The notes below the pieces were generated by a model. That model searched no databases. It was not told the origin of the DNA and worked only from the letters and a program-made list of their open reading frames with translations. Made by a program: the position numbers and the translations under genes. DNA of 5,677 bases from Anaerocolumna sp. (GTDB taxonomy: Bacteria; Bacillota; Clostridia; Lachnospirales; Lachnospiraceae). The stretch spans positions 1-5,677 of the forward strand of contig JAQSYR010000089.1 of NCBI GenBank assembly GCA_029256035.1, given 5' to 3'. Below, piece after piece: positions 1-4,843 of the stretch; positions within the stretch are counted from its first letter, which is position 1; each line of letters starts with the position of its first letter.

Positions 1-363
1 GTAGCTATCCTAGGTCTGTCGTTTAAACCCGGTACAGATGATTTAAGGGAGGCTCCATCCATTGATAATATACGTTTACTAAAAGAGCAGGGAGCAGATA
101 TTTATGCCTATGATCCAGCAGCAGCTGACAATTTTAAAAAACAGTATCCATTTAATATAACATATACAGATTCTCCGGAAACTGCAATACTTGGTGCCAA
201 TGTGTGCTTTATCTTTACAGAATGGAGTGAAATAAAAGGCATTCCACCTGAGATATACAAAAAACTTATGAGAACACCACTAGTATATGATGGAAGGAAT
301 ATTTATTCCCCAGATGATATGAAAAAGGCAGGTGTTGAGTATTATTCCATTGGTAGAATTTAG
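1..363 (+). CDS. ugd: UDP-glucose 6-dehydrogenase, C-terminal part (5' end outside window)
   Basis: Cytoplasmic enzyme that oxidises UDP-glucose to UDP-glucuronate with two NAD+. An open frame runs from base 1 to the TAG at 361-363, giving the last 120 residues. They begin with the family signature GLSFKPGTDDLREAPS (fragment residues 5-20), followed by the Rossmann-like UDP-binding C-terminal domain, including a YAYDP strand and the late FTEW and DGRN elements. The signature favours the UDP-glucose (TuaD/Ugd) branch over UDP-ManNAc dehydrogenases, which usually read FKANIDD. The N-terminal NAD domain and catalytic cysteine lie upstream and cannot be checked. The next gene uses the product UDP-glucuronate, which supports the call. 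The stop codon appears to be formed partly by the inserted palindromic element: TA from the target repeat and G from the element. Confidence 0.93.
   Translation, partial: VAILGLSFKPGTDDLREAPSIDNIRLLKEQGADIYAYDPAAADNFKKQYPFNITYTDSPETAILGANVCFIFTEWSEIKGIPPEIYKKLMRTPLVYDGRNIYSPDDMKKAGVEYYSIGRI
354..362. repeat. Left copy of 9-bp target-site duplication (TAGAATTTA)
   Basis: Identical to 540-548, and it ends three bases before the left arm of the palindrome. It overlaps the last codons of ugd (Arg-Ile) and the first two bases of its stop codon. A short AT-rich repeat could arise by chance, but its placement on both edges of the palindrome and the clean restored gene junction argue for a duplication made at insertion. 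Confidence 0.65.
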
Positions 364-539
364 ATTTTTAGGATTCAAGTGTCAAAAGTCTAACTTCATA
401 TATAAAAGTGAATAACAACGTATCTATATTCACCTGGACTTGCCTTTCCCTTCGGACGGTCTGCGCCATCTGAATATAGATACGCAGTTATTCACTACTT
501 TGCGTAATAAATGACTTTTGACACTCGAATCCTAGAACT
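363..539. mobile_element. MITE-like palindromic insertion, about 177 bp, no transposase
   Basis: The segment is a near-perfect long palindrome. The outer arms are 366-390 and 513-537: 25 pairs, with one A-C mismatch at 377/526 and one G-T pair at 368/535. The inner arms are 407-432 and 471-496, with a two-base mismatch at 417-418/485-486. Both arm pairs share the same centre of symmetry, so the 16-base internal loops (391-406, 497-512) match in length. The apical loop (433-470) is clearly more GC-rich than the AT-rich arms. The direct repeat TAGAATTTA flanks it at 354-362 and 540-548. Removing the element plus one repeat restores ugd ending in TAA, 16 bases before the epimerase ATG. No transposase is encoded, so a non-autonomous element moved in trans is inferred. 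The family is not assigned; 9-bp duplications occur in IS256 and ISLre2 relatives, among others. Confidence 0.75.
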
Positions 540-548
540 TAGAATTTA
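540..548. repeat. Right copy of 9-bp target-site duplication (TAGAATTTA)
   Basis: Identical to 354-362, beginning three bases after the right arm of the palindrome (537). It is followed directly by the ribosome binding site of the epimerase gene. Confidence 0.65.
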
Positions 549-550
549 AT

Positions 551-559
551 AGGAAGGGG
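551..559 (+). promoter_or_regulatory. Ribosome binding site AGGAAGGGG deciding the epimerase start
   Basis: A strong purine-rich Shine-Dalgarno sequence six bases before the ATG at 566. It favours that start over the in-frame ATG at 596, where the conserved Rossmann fold begins (MKRVLITGAAG) but which has no comparable site just upstream. Confidence 0.75.
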
Positions 560-565
560 AATCGT

Positions 566-1573
566 ATGCGAGAAGACTATAAAGAATTAGATACAATGAA
601 AAGGGTTCTGATTACTGGGGCGGCGGGGTTTATAGGCTTTCATCTTGCCAGAAAATTGCTTGCTCAGGGAATGAATATTATTGGTTATGATAACATGAAT
701 AGGTATTATGATATAAGTTTAAAAGAAAAAAGATTAGCTCTATTAAATGAATACCCTAATTTTATATTTATAAAAGGTGATTTGGCAGATAAGGCAGCTG
801 TGGACCAGGTATTTAACGACTATCAGCCGCAGATTGTTGTTAACCTGGCAGCCCAGGCTGGTGTACGATATAGTATAGAGAATCCGGGGGCATATATGGA
901 CTCTAATATTATAGGGTTTTATCATATTCTAGAGGCGTGCAGACATCAGAAAACGGAGCATCTGATTTTTGCTTCTTCAAGTTCTGTATATGGAGCCAAC
1001 AAGAAGGTACCTTTTCAAGTGGAAGATAAAACAGATTCTCCAGTCAGCCTTTATGCGGCAACCAAAAAGTCAAATGAACTTATGGCATATACCTACAGCC
1101 ATCTATATAACCTGCCGGTTACAGGGCTTCGTTTTTTTACTGTATATGGTCCTTTTGGCAGACCGGATATGGCCTACTATTCCTTTACCAAGAATATATT
1201 AGAGGGAAAACCCCTTCAAATTTATAATCATGGAAAGATGTTTCGGGACTTTACGTACATTGATGATGTTATTTTATGTATAGAAAAAATCCTGTGCAAT
1301 CCTCCAAGCAGGCACAAGAATGATACCCAATATAAACTTTACAATATTGGCAATCAACGACCTGAACAATTAATGGATTTTATTACTACCCTGGAACAAT
1401 GTTTAGGGAAAGAAGCAGAAAAAGTATACTTATCCATGCAGGCAGGAGATGTTTATGAAACTTATGCAGATGTAAGAGACTTAATCCTAGATTATGATTT
1501 TGCTCCTCAAACTACCATTCAGACGGGCCTTGCAAGTTTTACATCATGGTATAAAGAATATTATTTATTATAG
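566..1573 (+). CDS. UDP-glucuronate 4-epimerase (GAE/CapI-type extended SDR)
   Basis: Cytoplasmic NAD-dependent epimerase predicted to interconvert UDP-glucuronate and UDP-galacturonate for capsule or exopolysaccharide synthesis. The 335 residues are a normal full length. The NAD-binding GAAGFIG motif is at 18-24. DNMNRYYD (42-49) and AAQAGVRYSIENP (95-107) are typical of the glucuronate-epimerase branch rather than plain GalE. SSSSVYG at 137-143 supplies the catalytic Ser/Thr region, and Tyr163 and Lys167 form the YxxxK catalytic pair (YAATK). FRDFTYIDD is also typical. The ATG at 566 is chosen for its strong ribosome binding site, giving about ten extra N-terminal residues before the fold. 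It follows ugd, whose product is its expected substrate, and was probably transcribed with it from a 16-base junction before the palindromic element inserted. Exact substrate specificity is inferred from motifs; related UDP-sugar epimerases or dehydratases cannot be fully excluded. Confidence 0.9.
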   Translation: MREDYKELDTMKRVLITGAAGFIGFHLARKLLAQGMNIIGYDNMNRYYDISLKEKRLALLNEYPNFIFIKGDLADKAAVDQVFNDYQPQIVVNLAAQAGVRYSIENPGAYMDSNIIGFYHILEACRHQKTEHLIFASSSSVYGANKKVPFQVEDKTDSPVSLYAATKKSNELMAYTYSHLYNLPVTGLRFFTVYGPFGRPDMAYYSFTKNILEGKPLQIYNHGKMFRDFTYIDDVILCIEKILCNPPSRHKNDTQYKLYNIGNQRPEQLMDFITTLEQCLGKEAEKVYLSMQAGDVYETYADVRDLILDYDFAPQTTIQTGLASFTSWYKEYYLL

Positions 1574-1691
1574 AGAATATGGCCTCATAAATAAAGGAAT
1601 AAAATAACGATAAAAAGGGATTTTTCATGTCGAAGTTAGGGCTTTTAAAAAGAATTAATTTGGCATAGAAATATTGGTGGAACATGCTATT

Positions 1692-1704
1692 TTTTACCGT
1701 AAAA
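1692..1704. repeat. Small perfect palindrome TTTTAC-C-GTAAAA
   Basis: Two 6-base arms around one central base, about 50 bases upstream of the candidate -35 at 1754. It could be a regulator's operator, but AT-rich DNA often makes such symmetry by chance and no known box is matched. Confidence 0.25.
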
Positions 1705-1753
1705 TTATGAGAGAAATTGCGACCGAAATATAGCTTTCTACCCCATTTTAACC

Positions 1754-1782
1754 TTGTTTATTCAGTTTTATTGTTTTATAAT
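1754..1782 (+). promoter_or_regulatory. Candidate sigma-A promoter P1 for the assembly genes
   Basis: TTGTTT at 1754-1759 (half-match to TTGACA), a 17-base spacer, and a perfect TATAAT at 1777-1782. Transcription would begin near 1789 and leave a leader of about 235 bases before the ATG at 2025, containing the hairpin at 1840-1858. Good -10 matches are common in AT-rich DNA, so this is a candidate only. Confidence 0.45.
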
Positions 1783-1839
1783 TTAGAAAGTTTAGGAAAT
1801 TAATACTACATAATGAGGTAAATAGAAACTATTTTTTAA

Positions 1840-1900
1840 CAGCTGTGGGGATCAGCTGGCAGGTACGTATCTGATAGATAGAGGGAACACGAAGGGGAAC
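1840..1900 (+). promoter_or_regulatory. Possible structured leader RNA segment, class unknown
   Basis: A GC-richer island in AT-rich surroundings. CAGCTG at 1840-1845 can pair with CAGCTG at 1853-1858 around a 7-base loop (TGGGGAT). A second small stem, TATCT/AGATA with a 3-base loop, follows at about 1868-1880. The hexamer GGGAAC then occurs twice (1883-1888 and 1895-1900). None of this matches a riboswitch or attenuator consensus I know. No terminator hairpin follows, so a mechanism is not proposed. Confidence 0.25.
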
Positions 1901-1962
1901 CATTTAAGGACAAAAATTTTATTACAGCAAATCTATTCTTTCTAATCTTTCTATTATAATTC

Positions 1963-1992
1963 GTAACATTTATAAAAGTCCCAAAATATAAT
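1963..1992 (+). promoter_or_regulatory. Candidate sigma-A promoter P2 close to the gene at 2025
   Basis: GTAACA at 1963-1968 (four of six to TTGACA), an 18-base spacer, and TATAAT at 1987-1992. Further TATAAT hexamers lie at 1992-1997 and 1955-1960. A start near 1999 would give a leader of only about 25 bases carrying the ribosome binding site. Confidence 0.35.
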
Positions 1993-2009
1993 ATAATAAC
2001 GATTTTCCA

Positions 2010-2018
2010 GAAGGGGTG
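2010..2018 (+). promoter_or_regulatory. Ribosome binding site GAAGGGGTG deciding the start at 2025
   Basis: The AAGGGG core at 2011-2016 lies eight bases before the ATG at 2025. An in-frame GTG at 2016 overlaps this site and would have none of its own, so the ATG is preferred. Confidence 0.7.
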
Positions 2019-2024
2019 AAGTGT

Positions 2025-2690
2025 ATGGGATCAAGTAGCATGCTTCCTCGCATTACGGTATTTGTTCTGTTTCTTATAATAAGTGTCGTATTTATCTCAA
2101 GAGTGAGCCTGGCTACAAAAGAGGATAAAAATACAAATGTAACCATAAACAACCAAGAGACACAAAATGATCAGTTAAATGAAGCTGAGAATGTAATACT
2201 AAATATGCTGCTAAGTGCTGTAAGTGATTCCAATAATCAGTCAGAAGCTAACTCGTATGAGACTTTCCTGGTAAATTACTTAAGCAGTAACGAGATTGAG
2301 TTTAGTATGTCGACTGCTGAAAAAGTTAGGTTTCAACTAAATGACATGATTGCTCTGAGAAATCTGGAGAATGAAAGTGATATTCGGAAAATGTCGTTGG
2401 ATGGCAGGGGAGTAGCTATTCATATTAATCAGCAAATATATGAATTGTGCGGCCTTCGACTGGATTATAACATTTTTGGAGAGGTAAAACAGCTTGAGGA
2501 CCCAAAGGGCAATTGTCTTTATAAAGATATCTCGCCGGTTATAAGAGATGTATTTGATGTTAATACGGCAATGATTATACTGGCGGTATGGTTATCCTTA
2601 TTAAACCTGTGTATATTTATTGCAAAGAAAAATCAATTATATATAAAGGATGGGGAATATGAATTTAATAAGAAAGGATTTGCCCAATAA
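2025..2690 (+). CDS. Unrecognised two-membrane-segment protein of a polysaccharide locus
   Basis: I do not recognise the family. The 221-residue product has a hydrophobic segment at about 9-30 (after MLPR), a polar, Asn/Glu-rich stretch of roughly 150 residues, a second membrane segment at about 179-200, and a short charged C-terminal tail of about 20 residues. The likely topology is cytoplasm, membrane, large outside domain, membrane, cytoplasm. That is the general layout of polysaccharide co-polymerases, but the proline-rich motif expected before the second segment of Wzz proteins is absent. Cys142 and Cys164 lie in the outside part and could pair. The first segment could alternatively be a signal anchor. 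It is the first gene after the candidate promoters, and its end overlaps the start of the sugar-phosphate transferase by 32 bases. The two are therefore probably translated together, and a role in carrier-linked polymer assembly is inferred from position only. Confidence 0.75.
   Translation: MGSSSMLPRITVFVLFLIISVVFISRVSLATKEDKNTNVTINNQETQNDQLNEAENVILNMLLSAVSDSNNQSEANSYETFLVNYLSSNEIEFSMSTAEKVRFQLNDMIALRNLENESDIRKMSLDGRGVAIHINQQIYELCGLRLDYNIFGEVKQLEDPKGNCLYKDISPVIRDVFDVNTAMIILAVWLSLLNLCIFIAKKNQLYIKDGEYEFNKKGFAQ
2646..2656 (+). promoter_or_regulatory. Ribosome binding site inside the previous gene, deciding the start at 2659
   Basis: AAGGA at 2646-2650 lies eight bases before the ATG at 2659, with further purines at 2652-2656. 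The in-frame ATG at 2650 overlaps this site and would have no good site of its own. Because the site lies within the coding sequence of the upstream gene, translational coupling is likely. Confidence 0.6.
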
Positions 2691-4077
2691 GTATTTGTTA
2701 ATCGTTGATTTATGCAGTATATTATTATCTTTTTTACTGGCTACCTGGATTCGATATGGAGGAATAACAAGGGAATGGATTAGAAATATGTATGGTGTAG
2801 CATTTTTAATCATTCTTTTGTTATACATAGCTATTTTTTATTTGTATGACAGTTACAGCAGGTTATTTAAACGGGGTTTTTTTGAAGAACTCATTGCAGT
2901 TGCCAAAATTAATATGTGGCTGGCTGCTGTATTAGCTGTCATAATGTTTGTGTTTCAAGAGGGCGCTACCTATTCAAGATTATTTTTTATTAGCTTTTTT
3001 TTATTAAATATACTAATAACATACATAGCAAGGCAATATTTAAAGGTTCTATTACTTTCTGTTTATAAGAAAAGTGGTTCTAGCAGTAAGCTAATGATTG
3101 TTACAACTTCTGATCAGGCAAAACAGATATTGAATCGTATTCGTGGGGAAAATGAATGGAATTACCAGGTGACATATCTGACCATTCTTGACAAGCATAT
3201 GGTTGGTCAGAGGATAGAAGGGATTCCTGTAAAAGCAGATTTTTTAAATATGTATGAAGTCGCAAGGCAGGAAGTACTTGATGGAGTATTTATTCATATT
3301 CCTAGCAGCTCCCCACTAAATTTAAACCTGGAAGAAACCATACTGGATTTTGAGAATATGGGTATTACAGTAAACTTAAGTATCAATACCTTCGGTTTAA
3401 ACGTTCATGAAAAAGTAGTGCAGGAAATGAGTGGATATCATGTACTGACCTTTAGTTCCAGAATGTTTACAGAATCCCAACTAAATCTAAAACGCTTCAT
3501 GGATATGATAGGAGGCTTTGTTGGATGTCTGCTAACCCTTTTATTAATCCTTGTTCTTGGCCCTGCAATTATTATTGAATCACCTGGACCTATATTCTTT
3601 TCCCAGATTCGGGTTGGTAAAAACGGAAGAAGATTTAAAATATATAAGTTCCGTTCTATGTATATGGATGCGGAAGCACGCAAAATAGAACTGCTGGATC
3701 ATAATGAAATGAACGGATTTATGTTCAAAATAACAAATGATCCCCGAATAACAAAAGTCGGGAAATTTATTCGTAAAACAAGCCTTGATGAATTCCCCCA
3801 ATTCTTTAATATTCTAAAAGGGGACATGAGTCTGGTTGGAACCAGACCTCCAACGGAATCTGAATTTTTACTGTATGAAGGAAGACATAGGAGAAGGCTG
3901 ACATTAAAGTGCGGATTAACTGGTCTTTGGCAGGTAAGCGGAAGAAGTGATATTAAAGATTTTGAAGAAGTTGTAAAGATGGACTTGGAATACATAGATA
4001 ATTGGTCTTTTTTTCTGGATTTAAAAATATTATTAAAAACAGTTGGAGTAGTTTTATTTGGAAGAGGTTCAAGGTAG
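2659..4077 (+). CDS. Undecaprenyl-phosphate sugar-1-phosphate transferase (polyprenyl glycosylphosphotransferase)
   Basis: Membrane enzyme that starts repeat-unit synthesis by moving a sugar 1-phosphate from a nucleotide sugar to undecaprenyl phosphate (WbaP/CpsE-like). With the start at 2659 it has 472 residues, a usual length. Four N-terminal membrane segments lie at about 12-32, 46-64, 84-100 and 107-125, followed by a soluble Rossmann-like domain (about 143-265). The C-terminal bacterial sugar transferase domain begins with KRFMD (278-282), then a hydrophobic re-entrant stretch (about 283-307). It continues with SPGPIFF (308-314), KFRSM (330-334), DEFPQ (377-381) with the catalytic Asp377-Glu378 pair, GTRPP (394-398) and GLTGLWQVSGRS (419-430). 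All signature motifs are intact. The sugar transferred (glucose, galactose or another) cannot be read from sequence. It overlaps the preceding gene by 32 bases and is followed after 26 bases by the phosphatase. Confidence 0.93.
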   Translation: MNLIRKDLPNKYLLIVDLCSILLSFLLATWIRYGGITREWIRNMYGVAFLIILLLYIAIFYLYDSYSRLFKRGFFEELIAVAKINMWLAAVLAVIMFVFQEGATYSRLFFISFFLLNILITYIARQYLKVLLLSVYKKSGSSSKLMIVTTSDQAKQILNRIRGENEWNYQVTYLTILDKHMVGQRIEGIPVKADFLNMYEVARQEVLDGVFIHIPSSSPLNLNLEETILDFENMGITVNLSINTFGLNVHEKVVQEMSGYHVLTFSSRMFTESQLNLKRFMDMIGGFVGCLLTLLLILVLGPAIIIESPGPIFFSQIRVGKNGRRFKIYKFRSMYMDAEARKIELLDHNEMNGFMFKITNDPRITKVGKFIRKTSLDEFPQFFNILKGDMSLVGTRPPTESEFLLYEGRHRRRLTLKCGLTGLWQVSGRSDIKDFEEVVKMDLEYIDNWSFFLDLKILLKTVGVVLFGRGSR

Positions 4078-4090
4078 AAAAGGTCAGGAA

Positions 4091-4096
4091 GAGGGG
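4091..4096 (+). promoter_or_regulatory. Ribosome binding site GAGGGG supporting a TTG start at 4104
   Basis: GAGGGG lies seven bases before TTG at 4104. The first in-frame ATG (4122) encodes the Met just before the metal-binding HCH motif, is too far from this site and has none of its own, so the TTG start is preferred. Confidence 0.7.
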
Positions 4097-4103
4097 ATAG
4101 TCG

Positions 4104-4829
4104 TTGGAACGCTGGATTGATATGCATTGTCATATACTCCCGGAAGTAGATGATGGCGCACAAAGTATAGAGCAGACAATAAATATGTTGATTATTGCAC
4201 ATGAAGAAGGAATACTTCATATAATAGCAACACCACACTATCGAGCTGGATACCCAAACCCAGATTACCATGAACTGGAACAGAAGCTTGAAACTGTTAG
4301 ACAGGAAGCATTAAAGATAGACCGTAGTTTTCGTATTGATTTAGGGAATGAACTCTATTATAGCCAGGACATTCTGGAACATTTAAATAGTAAGAAAGCA
4401 CTGACTATGGCCGGCACCCGTTATGTGTTGGTTGAATTCCCGGTAGATGTCAGCTACATGAATCTGAGAGCAGGTTTACATAATCTACTTATTAACGGAT
4501 ATTTGCCCATACTGGCTCATATGGAAAGGTACCAATGCCTTTACCATAATTATAATGGAATTCAAGAGTTGCAAGAACTGGGAATTTATCTTCAAATGAA
4601 TATTTCCAGTGTAATAGGAAATATAACCAATCGAAGAGCCTCATTTTGTAGGAAACTAATTGAGAAAGGTTACATACATTTTATTAGTACAGATTCACAT
4701 TCTGATCAGTATAGAGCTCCAAGGATAAAGCAAGGAGCAGATGTGATACGTAAAAAGTATGGTGAGGATAGCTTGTCTCAATTACTTTCAGAAAATGCAA
4801 CGAAAATGTTGAACAACCAATATATATAA
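4104..4829 (+). CDS. cpsB: CpsB/YwqE-type manganese-dependent protein tyrosine phosphatase (PHP family)
   Basis: Cytoplasmic phosphatase that, in characterised relatives, removes phosphate from the tyrosine-rich tail of CpsD-type kinases and so tunes capsule or exopolysaccharide output. The 241 residues match the family length. Expected PHP metal ligands are all present: His8 and His10 (MHCHILPEVDDG), Asp16, His45 (ATPHY), Glu83 (GNELY), Glu111 (VEFP), His139 (AHMER), and Asp197 and His199 (STDSHS). Their spacing follows that of the pneumococcal enzyme, offset by about three residues. Translation probably starts at TTG 4104, which may limit its level relative to neighbours. The ribosome binding site of the next gene abuts its stop codon. 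The gene sits between the initiating transferase and the CpsC-like gene, a variant of the streptococcal B-C-D order. The matching kinase is not in view. Confidence 0.92.
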   Translation: MERWIDMHCHILPEVDDGAQSIEQTINMLIIAHEEGILHIIATPHYRAGYPNPDYHELEQKLETVRQEALKIDRSFRIDLGNELYYSQDILEHLNSKKALTMAGTRYVLVEFPVDVSYMNLRAGLHNLLINGYLPILAHMERYQCLYHNYNGIQELQELGIYLQMNISSVIGNITNRRASFCRKLIEKGYIHFISTDSHSDQYRAPRIKQGADVIRKKYGEDSLSQLLSENATKMLNNQYI

Positions 4830-4843
4830 AAGGAGTTAATCCA

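Larger units (their letters stand above)
1574..2024. other. Non-coding interval of about 450 bp; promoter and leader region
   Basis: No convincing gene is seen on either strand. It is very AT-rich, with two -10-like hexamers of perfect TATAAT sequence (entered separately), a small AT palindrome (1692-1704) and a GC-richer patch (about 1840-1900) with a hairpin. I see no GC-rich hairpin followed by a T run after the epimerase stop, so the end of the upstream transcript is not defined. No known riboswitch class could be recognised by eye. Its position suggests the control region of the assembly genes beginning at 2025. Confidence 0.55.

Noticed and set aside
520..535. tRNA-like T-arm (CTCGAATCC resembles the TTCGAATCC of tRNA genes)
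   Set aside because: No cloverleaf can be built around it; the bases are part of the outer arm of the palindrome.
366..537. Rho-independent terminator for ugd
   Set aside because: The hairpin is far longer than an intrinsic terminator, its base is AT-rich, and no T run follows the right arm. The flanking direct repeat fits an insertion better.
1627..1668. 13-codon ORF (MSKLGLLKRINLA) with AAAAGGGA six bases upstream
   Set aside because: Such short frames with purine-rich upstream runs are expected by chance in AT-rich DNA, and nothing else supports expression.
1840..1900. Known riboswitch such as c-di-GMP-I/II, ydaO, SAM or glycine
   Set aside because: The conserved core bases of these classes, as I know them, are not present; only local hairpins are visible.
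2016..2024. GTG start for the unrecognised membrane protein
   Set aside because: The GTG overlaps the only good ribosome binding site; the ATG at 2025 has correct spacing.
2650..2658. ATG at 2650 as the start of the transferase
   Set aside because: It overlaps the AAGGA site that correctly spaces to the ATG at 2659, and adds only Met-Gly-Asn.
3699..4271. 190-codon ORF on the minus strand
   Set aside because: It lies opposite the conserved transferase C-terminus and phosphatase N-terminus, whose catalytic motifs are intact; its translation has no recognisable domain.
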